Shown here one piece after another: positions 38,001 to 50,700 of a DNA stretch of 64,000 nt. The stretch comes from Pocillopora verrucosa. Its lineage: Eukaryota; Cnidaria; Anthozoa; Scleractinia; Pocilloporidae. The position numbers and the translations under genes were made by a program. Numbering within the stretch: position 1 is the first letter of the stretch; every line of letters begins with the position of its first letter. Under the pieces are notes generated by a model. The model searched no databases. It was not told the origin of the DNA and was given only the letters and a program-made list of their open reading frames with translations. The DNA lies in NCBI RefSeq assembly GCF_036669915.1, contig NC_089315.1, positions 13,321,255 to 13,385,254 of the forward strand, given 5' to 3'.

Positions 38001-41000
38001 ATTGCTTTATTGAGAATTCTTCTGCTACTTATCTTTCGCTGTTGATTGCCGGTACTCTTTCAAAAGATGAATAATGTAAATAATTAAGAATGAATCCCTT
38101 CTGAACCACTTAACCTTTTTTTTTTGTACGACTTACAGTTTGTATCTTCTACTCAGTTCGCATCTTTGATTTATTGTCTGTACCGTCATCTAATCTAATG
38201 ACCTTTCCCTATTTTTAGTCATTTTATAAACTAAAGCTTGTTTTTTCTAATTCCTCAAGATTTTTTATAACTTAACGCCAGATGTTATCTCCTAAATAAA
38301 GTGCATGATAATGCCTGCGTGACGGTCGTGTACCACTTGATATTTTCTTCCAGAAATAAAAGAAAACTTGTCAGAAAAGCTACTCTGCCCTTTATTCTAA
38401 TTCCATTAGATTCTAGATCAGCTCGTCTTAGTTGTTGGTAGCATATTACCCACAAGGGCAGTAAATAGATTTATCATACCAGTAAATTACTTAGCTGTCA
38501 ATTGGACCAATCATGACTTAAGCGATGATTTAGTTTTTCTCACAGCTGTTGGTTTTTCTTAGACTTGTCGTGAACACAGCTGAAACTTTGAAGAATACTC
38601 AATATAAGAAGATGAAATATGAAAATGGGCTGCTAGCTTTTATCATTTTAGTTCTTGGTTTCAATCTTTTTGCAAGGACTCGTGCATGTCTAATTTGATG
38701 ATTTTGATTGTTTATAAATTACAGCAGTACTCGTGGGAGTTGTTGTCAAATCACGCCTTTCTTAAATATGCAGGGAGTCAAAAATTTTTAATTGATGATA
38801 GGGCGGGTCAGGGTCAATATTCCTTGGAGAAAGGAAGAAAAAATCACGTTAAGAGAATAATCCATACAATTTGTGCTTTAATTACCGTTACAAGATGTCT
38901 GAACGTTAAGAAGGCAAAGATTAATTAAAGCGCACGAACAAACAAACCGACGTGATATCTATTAAATTAGGAGTGTCATCTGTTTGCAGGCATTTTTTGT
39001 GTGGAGCCTCGCTGTGTCTTCTGTGAAAGGATTCGAAAAAGGTGAGACATTTATCGCTTGCTAATAACAATCCCAGATTTTATTGCGATTAAGTTAAGTT
39101 AGATGACTACCTTGTGGTTCACTAATTGTATTCTATTGCTACAGATGACCTCTTTGTCTAACAGTGTTTGGGTTAGGGTGGGTTAGCCTTGAAAGAAATG
39201 ATTAAATCATAAAGTGATGACTAAAGTAAATTGACGACAATATCTTGAAAACGGCGTTTTGTTGTAAGGACGACTACACTTATTCTTTTGTTGTGATTTT
39301 AAAAAGGCGGGGAATTTCCGCTAACTGACACTGAAGTAAAACTTCGGAGGTCCGTACTAAAGCAATAACAGAGTCAAAGCTATTACCCTTTGTGAGTAGA
39401 TAGAGACTGCGACCACCTCTGATCAGACAGTTTTAATAAAATGTATCCTCTTTGTCTCAGCCGAGAGAGTGTTAGACAAAGAGACTGATTCCCAAATAAT
39501 AGCCTTACTTCTCAAATCCATGCCAAGCTACTTTCATGTCGCTCCTAATTTCGTTAAGTTTGCTCTTGGAGCCTTGTGGCCTTTTTTCCATCAAAGTGTT
39601 CAAACATGTGTGGTATAACTGCATAACTGTTTTCTTCCGCATGGACAGCTCGAGTCTTAAAATGACGCCGAAGAGAGGCTACATTCGGAAGCAGGTTGCA
39701 TTGGGAATCCGCTTTTTTAGCTTAATCGTCCATGTCTACATGCACTCACTAGTTGATTTGTCATTCACTAACATGTCTATTTCTGATTAACACCCAGCAA
39801 CTGGCCCTAGCAACCGAACCTGTGAGTCCGTGGTAAGGGAACTTGTTCATTCCCGTCCCCTCCATGTGGCAATCCGACATTGTTGTAACTACTCTAGGGT
39901 TACTTATGACTGTGTCAATGGCTACAAGCAAGTGGAGGGAGACAGAGTGAGGCGCTGCTTTGAGGGCAAACTACAAGGGAGGGAGCCAAAATGCAGATTC
40001 CCAAAAGGTAGGGGATCTGTATTCCCAGGAAATGCAATAGATTTCCTGATGCTTAATCTCTAAGAATCGTGTCTTGGCATTTGCTTTCGGTCCTTACATA
40101 CTCTCTTTATTAAGCGACTTAAAATGACCTGTTGGCTTTGTACTTAACCTGCCATTCGGTTAAATCTCGACAGATTCCCCTTTTATTTTTGAATCGAGGG
40201 CGATTTGTTTTTTTTTTTTGAAAAAATTTCTCGGTCGAAGCTGCATTCACATCGCAAAATTGGCTGAGATATCAATGACGTATACGAATGCTGACTTACT
40301 GCAAGCACCTTAAGTGTATTGTGTTTGGAGTATAATTAAAGTTTGCGGAATATTTAAATATTGGAATATTTAGTAACATACGTTATTTGTTTTATTGAGT
40401 TAGGGAGTTAAAATGGTTGACGTGTAACTCGGGTATTATTCAAAATACTTTGAATTGTTCAATTTTGTAGTAACCAGCTGTGGTAACCCGGGAACGATTC
40501 GTCACGGTTACTTCATTGGATCTGATTTCAGTGTTGGTAAGACTGTGAAATACAGATGCAGCCGCGGTTACAAATTGCGTGGACCAGTGGTCAGTGTATG
40601 CAAGAACCATGGGATATGGAGTAAGCGACCTCAGTGCATCGGTAAGTTATAATTTTTCTTCCAAAAAGATAAGTTTCTCGTTACGTAAATTCAGTACATT
40701 GAGAAAAAGACGGAATTATCCACCATAAACCCCTATTAGAAAGTCAGTCTAAGAGATTTTCCGTATTGCTTGTTCAAGCATTAGTCTTTTGCAACCATAA
40801 CATTGTAACTCTATTTTGAACACACGGTGGTGCAGACTCGCGTTGTGACCGAGGTCAGTGGTCTTTGTTCTAAGCAAGAAACATTTCGGTTTTATTGCTA
40901 TTTTCCTGGCAAGATTATTAAAGTTTATCAGCAAACTAAAAAGGGTGGTAGCAAAGTTTGTTGCTTCAGATGGCCTGGTTGCTTAGCCTTACTTTTTGCT

Positions 41001-44000
41001 TTTGATATTAGGAAAATCTCCCACTCATGTGGACCATAGACGCAACTCAAATGGGAAATTTTTAAATCGGAACTAAAGTGATGCTGCTATTTTTCCTTAG
41101 ACAAAAAAGTGATGGATGTGGACGAAGCCACCGCCTTTATTCGTCACAGTCTTTTAGACAATTACTTCAAGCATCTGTGCTCATCAAACGATTCATGTTC
41201 CGAGGTTCATTCCAATTCCAGAACACGTCGTTCGCTTGATCTCGATTACAATGGAGGTCTGGATGTGATTTTCTTAGTGGATGTATCTGATGGAGTCACC
41301 AAGGATGACTACAAGATTGGACTCAAATTTGCTCAAGAACTCATCAGAGTACTAGCAGCAACTGTGATGTGAGTAATGAGTATCGCAAGTAGTATTGTAT
41401 ATAGACTGCATGTTGAGAAACAGGCTTGTGTTTTTTTTTTCTTTTTTAATGATAAGTTCCGGCCTGAGATTAGCTAAAATTTTTAAGACGGTGCTGAGAA
41501 GATACTTTAAGCTGTACTCATCATGCATAAAGGATTTCTGCGTTTTCCCCACATCTAGAAAATCCAGAATATCTTTGTCACATTAGTGTTGTGAATCCCA
41601 GTGTATACTACACAAATTTAACAAGGGTTCTGTAATCGGTGCGACATATCTTGTTATCAGCAGCCGAGCTTATAGCTCAAGCATAGGAGCACACGGCGCA
41701 CTTTGATATAGTTCATCGTCCTGGTATGAATAATTACATGGAAAATTGTGGTCGAACAGGCTAATAGTGTAATTACACCTGTAAGTGAAACCTTTTCACG
41801 CCCTCTGTGTCTTTACTTTTGCGTCATTTCTTGTTCACAGGCGTGGGGATATTCGTATTGCAGTTGTCTCGTACAACAGTAAACCATATACTTTCATGAA
41901 TTTCGCATCTCCGTCCGACAGAGTGATAAAAAAGATTGGTGGTATCAAGAAATCAGGGGGTTGCGGTACTTCCCTCGGTAGGGCCATGTACATGACACGG
42001 CGAAGGCTGGTCCCTAATACTCGGACTAATAGCAATAAGGCCATGTTTATCATAAGCAATGGACTATTGAACATGGGAACAAGCCACCCAAAGGCGTCGC
42101 GTTTATTGGAGAGCGAGAAATCTTTTCAGATCTTTTCCATTGCTGTCGGCAAGAGTCCCAATACGCGGCTTTTGTCGTCTGTTGTCTCGCAGCCTGAGAA
42201 GAGCCATCTTATATTTCTGAGATATTACGGTGACGTTTTCGATGCTGTACGGCGAACCGTGTCAAGGAACAAAAAGGGTGAGTTGCTATTGAAAAAGAGA
42301 GAGCAAAATATTTCGCAAAAACTATTAATAGCAAATTGAGTATTTTAAATCAGAAAAAGCGTCAACACCTAAATATCAAAAAAGTATGGAAAGAATCACG
42401 ATCAGCCACATCAAATAATTATTCATGTAAATATTGATCCATTGTTAGATAGTTGAAAAATCGTACCGAAAAATCTCAACTTGTTACTTTATTACTAAAA
42501 GCCGTGAGTTAGTAGGAAATCGAGCGCAGAAATGAAAACCACAGTTCAACTCAAATTGCGGGAGAAAACTCTGTTTTAAGCTAATCTGTACAGCTACGTT
42601 TCATGAAAAGGAATCAAAACTAAGCCGCACAACCTCATTCTTCTTCTCTAGATCCTAGCGAATGTGGTGTAAGTGTGACCAAACCAAGAGCTCGCAATGT
42701 GCGGGGCAATAGGGCGACAAGTGGTGTATGGCCTTGGCAAATTAGCCTCCACTGGAACGGTAAGCACGCAAAAAGGATCAAGTAAATTAAACGTATTCCT
42801 AGAGTGTGGTGTATGCAATTCTTTTATATCTGGATGGCCTTGGTCACCATAGTATATAGGCCATTACACCATGGCTACAACTAAAGTCACCCCTTTATCA
42901 TAATGTCGTTGCTTTGTTTTCTTTTGTTTTCCTTTGAAATTTTTCTTCTTACGTTAGCGAACCTATTAGTATAATAAGGATATTTTTAAGGAAGAGTTTT
43001 TCAATTTTGACGTATCGAATAGGGTTGATTTGTCTTTGTGCCTCGGAGGCTGTCAATCATCGCAAGTTCTTTAAATCCAAAGTACACTCTTTGAGAAGTG
43101 TTTTAACATCAAATTTCGCGGGCCCTTTGTTTTTCTGGCGGATTAGAGTCTCTTTGAGGGTAGCTTATTGATCGACCACATAACTTTTTTAATTTGTCAG
43201 GGGGTGCAAAGATCTGCAGTGGAGCTCTAATCAGCAAGGAGTGGGTCATCACTGCGGCACATTGCTTTTACTCTAAAACATGGAGAGCCGTCGTGCGCCC
43301 TGCTTCCAAGTAAGTGATCAAGTCACCCAAAATGTGTTTGGGACTAAAACTTGTGCTTCCTTAAGACTCAAGTAACATCTTCAGCCATTAATCCTCTTTA
43401 GTTACTTTATCATTGATAGTAAGGCCATTTCGCCATCAGTGTTTCGAACACAAATACAAATAGCGTTACTGCAACATAATTGTTGATGTATCTTGACAAA
43501 GTGGCGGAGAAAACTTGCTTTGCACCAAGTTCAGGAGCATGCGCGACATTTACGTAACGCGCTTCAAATGTAATATTCCTCGTTCTTTACGCCATGAGGC
43601 AGAACAAGCGTGCCCCAAATGTCCAGTAATCCCCGCTCTTTATGAGAATTGAGCGCAAGCCACTCAGGCTTAGTGTGCAGAGATTCACACAAGTGGGATA
43701 CAATCTACGGATCGCACGTATCTCTTTACGGTCCGCATCCAAAGTTTCAAAAGGTTCCCATACTGAGCTGACCTTAGCATTAGTTTCTTACATCAGTAGA
43801 ATTATGATCAATTTAACTTAGACTACCTCATCCAATTCCATCAATCAACGTTTTCTGTAGATACACCATAAAAGCTGGAGGCCACCATCTTGGAGACAGA
43901 AGAATCAGTCCGGAACAAGTCATTGAAGCCGCTAAAATTCACATACACGACAACTACAAGAGGCAAAGCCATGAAAGCGACATTGCGCTCATTAAACTAA

Positions 44001-44512
44001 ACCGAAAAGTCAAGTTTGGAAAGTATGTGAGTCCCGTATGCTTGCCTGCAGAGCATAATGACTTGGCAGCTCCTGGAAAACACGGCTTTGTCGCTGGATG
44101 GGGTGAAAAACAAACTCAAGCGAAGCAAGATAAGAAATCCTCAAAACATCGGAAGAGGGGCCGAAGCAAAGTGACGGTGCATGTCGCCCTGGAGGTATCC
44201 CCTGATAAAGCTTGTGGTAATAGCACCCGTCAGGCATTTAACAGGACAGTCATGTTTTGCGCCGAACACAATAAGGCGTGGCAACATTCTTGCCGAGGTG
44301 ATGGTGGGGGACCATTTTTGCGCGAGAACTATGATTCAAAAACCAGAGGCTATCGATGGACCGTCGCCGGGCTGGTGAGCTGGGGTGAGGGATGCGGGGT
44401 AAAAGGTCGTTACAGTTTTTTTACCCGGGTGACTCCGTATTTCGGGTGGATATTGGAGACAACGAATCCACCGAAAAGAAGAGGCAGACACCCGCGAAAA
44501 CGACATAACTGA
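35001..44512 (+). CDS. Complement factor B/C2-like secreted protein with inactive protease domain
   Basis: Nine exons: 35001-35006, 38990-39041, 39798-40007, 40471-40641, 41101-41368, 41841-42277, 42652-42759, 43201-43309 and 43861-44512 (2013 nt, 670 aa). Factor B/C2 supply the protease of complement C3 convertases. Domains in order: signal peptide (1-20, MLAFFVWSLAVSSVKG), sushi 1 (about 29-87, lacking the usual Trp), sushi 2 (93-147, canonical), linker with RTRRS (187-191), vWA domain (about 200-375), and trypsin-like domain (385-650) with a basic tail. GLLNMG at 310-315 mirrors factor B's GLHNMG. The metal site is altered: DVSDG (207-211) for DxSxS, and N309 where Asp is expected; T279 is kept. 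Catalytic His438 (TAAHC) and Asp494 are present, but Ser is Gly602 (CRGDGGGP, codon GGT at 44303). Frames and splice sites are intact, so it is not an obvious pseudogene. The two-codon first exon is the least certain part. Known cnidarian factor B has three sushi domains as I recall. Confidence 0.85.
36991..37356 (-). pseudogene. Coding-like fragment, unrecognised, inside factor B-like intron 1
   Basis: The minus-strand frame reads well as protein (VTKIIELYSYVESNRPGRRK, then WMFFGKGGYGGFRQIVGNHW). It is bounded upstream by an in-frame TGA just before the segment and has no early ATG or acceptor, so it cannot be a normal exon as it stands. I do not recognise the family. Likely a decayed gene or element remnant. 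Confidence 0.25.
37777..37882. repeat. Two-copy tandem duplication, 53 bp unit
   Basis: The units 37777-37829 and 37830-37882 share TTCATRATGCTAGTTCCCTT and the following TATGAAAGCAAAYTAAAC with few mismatches. They lie in intron 1 of the factor B-like gene. Confidence 0.85.
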
Positions 44513-44739
44513 TTTGAATGAACAAAGACAATTTAATTTTGTTTCTGATATGTTGTGGGTCGAAGATAGAAAAAGAATAACATAATTAAATGTGGCGACA
44601 ACAACTTAAGAGGAAGAGTAAAAATGCCGATAAGTTTGGTGACATCAGAACATTCCCTTGTATAAACTTTACGAAGTACTACTTTGCCGTAGTATTCAAT
44701 ACTCAAGACGTAAAGAAGTCCGGATTATGAAACCAGAAG

Positions 44740-44745
44740 AATAAA
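44740..44745 (+). terminator. Candidate polyadenylation signal of the factor B-like gene
   Basis: AATAAA, 228 bp after the stop codon, in AT-rich DNA. Confidence 0.45.
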
Positions 44746-45789
44746 ATACGAAAGAAGGAATCGAAAGTGTGTCTTGTAATTTTAGGCGCGATCCTCCTCA
44801 CTCATATTCATAGAAAGTCGCGCTTGTAGGCGTTCAGTTGAGATGTTTCAGCAATCATGTGTTAGGGAAATTTACAATTGGTTGTTGAACGTAATCCAGT
44901 ATTACACTGGTTTCGGTTAAATTCGGTCTGGAATTTCGTCTGAAAAGAACAAGCTCTAAACCAATTGCTTGCATTCAAGACTAAAGTCAATTAGTTCCAT
45001 TGAAATGTGCCTCCCCTCGATCGTTCTGCTTCATTCGCCTTTTTGATCACTTTGGGTTTGGCTTTACATTATTCAAATGAATACCCGAAATTCAACTGTT
45101 CCGTTTGAAGTAATCGCAAGTACGATCAATATACTTTCCCTAGAAATTTTAAAAAGTACTGTCACCTTTGAAACGTTTATAAAGGATTCAATCGTCCACT
45201 CGATCATTATATGCCGTTAATGAAGCATCTTTGTGATTAGAATGCCTCCTATTTATCGTGGTCGAAATTAATAACTAGATTAAAGTTAACCACTAGTTAA
45301 ATTGTATACAGTGGAGGGAAAATTGAACATTAGTTTTCCACTGCTTGACATTAAGGGTAGTTTAGCGAGGAAATGATTTAGACAGTGAAGTTAATCAAAA
45401 TTCTAGCGGATGATCTGCTTAAATTTTGAGATAAGGTAATTTTTTAAGCTTCTTGCTGTGAAATAACTCATAAAATGGATACAGACTTTTTAAAGGAGAG
45501 AAAAATAGCTAGAAAGGAACAACCACATTAGTGAAAAGTCGTGAATATAACATTGCCGTACTTAAGAATCAGGTTTTTTTTTTTTTAGAAAATAGTGATA
45601 AACAATTGTCTCGTCTCTCATACTTTGCCTTCCCCATCCTCGATCGTCTTCTTGAATCAGAAATAGCAACCACCATGGAGATCAGTTGTTAGAAGTGTTT
45701 TTTTACCTCTATATTTTTTACAGAGAGCGATGTGTTTTTAATAAATTCAATGCATCACACCATGAGATGGACATGTTGATAGATAAAAT
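44746..45789. other. Intergenic region, nothing recognised
   Basis: AT-rich sequence without a supported frame, RNA gene or clear repeat structure. Confidence 0.4.
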
Positions 45790-45962
45790 TTTAGTGAATT
45801 GAATGTAGAAGTACAGAAGTGATCCTTGCAGGTGGTCTGCAGTCAAAGAATTGCTGAAAAGAAGTCTTCAAAAATTTCTGGCTCCGACGGAGTTCGAACG
45901 ATGCCTCTCAGATACTAGCCGGTCAGGCGTTAATTTCAGCTGAGCTTTGAAGCCACATGTTG
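45790..45962 (-). mobile_element. tRNA-derived SINE fragment
   Basis: Read on the minus strand, it has a tRNA-like head: a box A-like GCTTCAAAGCTCAGCTG, then GACCGGCTAGTATCTGAGAG, then a box B-like GTTCGAACTCCG near 45890. The tail GAAGACTTCTTTTCAGCAAT follows. This 'CGACCGG...GTTCGAATCCCGTCGGAGCC...' pattern is one I associate with cnidarian SINEs. The copy is diverged. Confidence 0.55.
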
Positions 45963-47717
45963 AGAGTAATGTTCTTCTTTCCCGTGAAGGAAAGAGATCA
46001 CGATTAAATGAAACCGTATTCATTTCATCTAATTATTTATTACACCCATTTTGAAATCACTGGCGGTCCCTGTTATCTGATTGGCTCTAATTGGTGCAAT
46101 TTATTCACGAATCGCACCACTTTTTGCTTTAAATCGCATCTTTTTCCCAGCCAATGAGGAGGCTATACTAAAAAAAAAACAACCGATCAGATTTCAAGGC
46201 TTGTTTGAAGTAACCAATCAAATTGCAGTAAAATGTGAGACAAAGAGTATCATGTGTCAAATTTTGCTACTTTTGTTTCCAAAACTGTTATTTTTTCCTC
46301 CCAAAAAATGTATGAATTTAATTTCAAACCAGCTCAGTACTGCATCAGTAAAATATTTGAACTGACCAAGTCCTGTGTTTGAGCGATTTCAAAATGGATG
46401 TGATAAAGTGGTAATTGAACCTCGTGTCGTGCAATTTTGATCTAAAATCATACTTGTGACTTCAAATCGAACTCGTACTGCGTGCCCGTTCAATTTTGAA
46501 ATCACGCATATCATTTCAGCCCAAATTGCACTCCACTCAGTTCAATTACCATTATAAATTAATTTAATCATAGGTAGCATTTCCCTACAGCCTCATACTA
46601 CTGTAGAACATAGCCATTGTCCCAAAGGTAATCTATTGTTTTCGTGGAAATCTTACCGGACGGAATATCGAGAACTGATACCTAACTTAACACATTACAC
46701 AGATATGATGCGTTACGAAAAGTGTTTTGAATCTTAGATGAAACATTTAAATTTCCCTTCTAAAAAACGAGGTAGAAAGATTAATAACTAATGTGTTCCT
46801 GTATGTTGTGTATCATCTCAGTTGTTGTTGTCTTGTTTTTAATTTAAAATGGAGAAGAAATCAATAAAATCACCGTTCAGAATTTGCTTTATTGCAGGTT
46901 GGACGAGTTCGGCTTAAATTTTGGCTTCTTATTGCCCTAACATGCAGCCATGGAAAAAATGAGTCCAAGTATTTCTCGTTTTGTGGAGTGACAATTTTAA
47001 ATTTTCGCTCAACTTTGAAATAGTTTCTGTGTTCATATGAACAGAAATATAAAGCTCCTCGTGATAGCAATTTTAGGAGCGAAGTAAGTCCACTTACTTG
47101 GGTTAAATCTCGTTGACGACTCAACTGGTCTTGGTCTTCACCTCGTTCGGCACGCACAAGGTAAACAAATGAATTCATGCATTTAATTTTATCAGAATGT
47201 ACAGCCACGGAATTGAGAAAAATTCGAGAAAATGTCAAAAATCTTTTGTCCCTCAAACAAACGGTGATAATTATATGGTGCATGTAATTGGTATCATACT
47301 CATGCATTTCTTGAGGCTCATAAGTTGTCAATGCCGGAATCTAAAAACTGTCCCAAACAAAATGAAAGCACCCTACCCGTGGTTGTGTGCTTCTGTCGGA
47401 TTTTCAGAGTTTCGACTGAATCTTTTACAAAAATCTTACACATTTCAAGTTGGTAAAAATGTTTTTTCTGTAGCTCGACTGATCAAAGAGGCATTCTCAT
47501 GCCCGAGAACTACCTGATTAAACAACTTACTAAGCTCTATAGGTCAGCCTTAACTCTGAAACAAACATGAAAATAATTTTTTCCTCGGCTCATCTCAAAA
47601 ATCTTGTTAACTGATTAAATCAAATGCTTAAAGGGTAACTTTCATAAACGATCTATTGTGTCTCTTAACTCTTCCATCTTAGATCTAAGGAAGCTCAACG
47701 TTTATGGTTTGTCGTGC
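45963..47717. other. Intergenic region downstream of the GTPase gene
   Basis: Contains several frames of 90-150 codons on both strands (46081-46365, 46870-47331) that lack ATG starts, splice support or recognisable domains. I treat them as chance. The 3' UTR of the minus-strand GTPase must begin just left of 47718. Confidence 0.35.
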
Positions 47718-50700
47718 TCAAATATCGTGTATTTTGTCTTCAAAAGCCTCAAACGAACTTTGTAGACGATCTGTAATCCTCCTCCGTTTGTTGAGAAAGT
47801 TTTCTCCATCCTGGATGAATCTTATATCGTCTTCTAATGAACGTTTTACACCGCGAACTCTAATCTCCGCCGTTTCTTTCAAGTCACTTATTCCTGCAAC
47901 TGCCACTTGTTCGCATTTTTCCTATGGAGGGAAAAAGCATGCAAGGACTGTTAAGTTTTTTCTGATAAATCATAATTGTACGTAAGACTTTCGTTAATAG
48001 TAAATAAATCCCTTCAGACGACTGGTACGTACGTTGGCTGATAACGTCTGCTGCGAGAAATGAAAATTAGGCTGAGATGCAAAGCTTCCAGGGCAAATGT
48101 GAAATTTTGAGGACAATTTCTCAGCCAAGTAAATTGTCAACCGACATACCAGCAAACCAGAAGGGGTTTATTTATTCCATAACCCTCCCACTAATTTTCG
48201 TATGGTGCGTTGAGAGCAAATTTTGTCGACATTTTTTGCACTTTCCGGAGCAGTACTTGAGATTACCTTTTTTCTGTCAAAATCAGTGGACTTTAAAAAG
48301 GCGACTTCCTTTTTGTTCCATTTAAAGAAATAATGATGAAAAAGTGGGCTGGCTTTTTGCGCTGGCTTTATTTCTTTTCGACGGAAAGAATCAGGGGTTA
48401 TTGCGTGGTAACTGTGCCGTGATTTTACGCCACGTGACGTAAAGAACCCACCAGAATAGCGAAAATTAACGAGTGGGTTATAATGCTTATATTCCCCCCT
48501 TTCAGAACCTAAATAGTCGGAGTAAGTTTGTGACTGGCCAACTTTAAAATCTTTCGAATTCGCTTTCTTCCTCGTAATTGTATGTATTTGCACGTTGTCA
48601 CTTGAAACTTTATCAAAACTGTTCATCGCAATACGCTATTTAGACAAGAAAGGCGGCTTTGTAACTTTTAAAGTTTAGTGAATTATACACACCTCGTGTA
48701 ATGTCTTCACTTTGGTTTCGAAGAACTTCTGGACCGCAGTGACCTCAGCTTGACATGCGGGCCAAAAGTATTTCAGCCATCCATTCAAATCAGTCCATGG
48801 TACTAAACTGTTTACCGCAGGTACACCAATTGCTGAGATTAGAGCTGAAGAAATAAAAAGCAATTTGCGAGATGAAAGAGATAAAATCATTTTATGTGGA
48901 CATCCAAAAATTTCGAGGCGAGGTTGACAACGAGAGTCGACGTAGGAATTCAGATCATCTGAAAGTTGATCTTTCTGCACTAATGATTGAAACCCACCTC
49001 TTACTGGCGGGATTTTTGCTACCAAAAACTCAAAACCTTACGCAGCTAAAGCAGAGAGAATCTAACAAAAAGTTGAATGAACAAACAAAACAGTAAATGA
49101 AAGAAAGAAAGAATGAATAATTGAATGAATGGATAAAAGATATATTTAGGCAATTGGAGGCACTAGACAGCCTACGGGCTACATAGATTTGTTATTACTT
49201 GCTACCGTAAAGCCAAATTTCAATTTCTAGGCCTGCCTATGGTTGGTCCAACATGATCATGTCCGAATGGAAGTTTATAAGACACCTAGAGGAACTTCTT
49301 ACCTCCGCTTTGACCATATATCAAAGCTCCTAATAAACCACAGCACACCATTTTGGAAGGTAAACTTGGATTTGTTAAGCAGCCGTGTAGGTCATTTCCT
49401 TGATATTCGAAACTCTCGTCGAGCTGAAAATCCTCGCTTTTCCACGTGGGCTCCGTTACTTGGAAAGTGAGTCTACCAGGTCCATCTGCCACTTTCGACA
49501 GGCAATTCCAGATACAGTCCAACTGTTCCTTGAGATCTTTGTCCTTTTTCACCAGAACGTGGAGTCTATGGTTCAAACCATCCCGGCACCGATCTAAGGC
49601 GTTTTCTGGAGAGACACCGTTCTTCATGTCATGTTCTATTTGCATCTTGAACTCAGCAATCTGTCGGTCTCGCTGAAGGCGCTTCACTACATCTACAAGG
49701 ATACTTGATACTTGAGACAGGTGCGACTTTATGCTATTCTCGGCATCGGTAAGCTTGTTCATCCGGTTTGAGAGCCGCTGAATTCTCTTTTTCTTTCGGC
49801 TTTCCATTATTCTGCCCAGATTTCCTGACAACCCCTTTGCTTGTGCAACGAAAGCCTGCATATCGTACTTGAGTGTGTCGAATTTTAAAGCACCTTTAGC
49901 TGCTTCGACCAAATTGCGTTCGAATTCCTTAAATCCTCGGGAACCCTCTGTTTCTGTTTCATCTGAAGTAGTGGATGAGGCTTCATTCTGCTTCAAAAAA
50001 AATGAGCAAAGTTGGTCTGGGAAGGCTAAATAATTAATTAGCAGGGCAAATACCAGAGGGAGGGGGGGGGGGGTGATCCAGAAATTTTGATAAGGGAAAG
50101 TTTAAGGGAAAGTTTGCAGCAGTGTTTAAATAAGCTTAGAAATATTTCTCGTCCATTAAATTATAATAATTCAAGTTGATTGGTATTATAGGAGCCTGTC
50201 GTTGGAAGAATTTCGGTTTTGGACCAAAAGTTTGATAAAGAAATAACCATGGAGATGAAGGGACCTGGAGTATTTTTTCTCCTCTTGGTAGAAGTGCTCA
50301 TTCCCAGGCAACTCGCAAAGATTTCGCTAACATTTTTATCTAGCCTCTTACCATTCATGTCCTTCTTTCACAAGGAGAGAGAAATTTTTATTACTCTGGT
50401 AAGAATGAGAAATTAAGGGTTCAGCTCTAATTCTAAATATTGGAAATACTGCCCTTGAATTAAGAGTCAATTCAAGTCTCACCATAGTTACCTGTTGTAA
50501 AGGACACCTCACTGCTTCCCTTTGAGTCTGCGAGTCAATGAAGAAAACCTTTCCTCTGTCAGACACAGCAGTCATGAATTCTGCCACGCAGCGATCTTTA
50601 ATGTCGCCTGTCGGGATTTCTGTATAGTCGTCAGAAGAATGGTTCTCTTGAAACATGTCCCACTTGGTGAAAACCCCCAAAGTGTATCTGCAGTTAACAG

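Noticed and set aside
45840..45962. tRNA gene on the minus strand
   Set aside because: Boxes A and B are degenerate, the cloverleaf cannot be completed and a SINE tail follows; a SINE fragment fits better.
46870..47331. 153-codon minus-strand frame downstream of the GTPase stop
   Set aside because: The GTPase frame already ends with a clean stop at 47718. This frame has no ATG start and no acceptor in phase.
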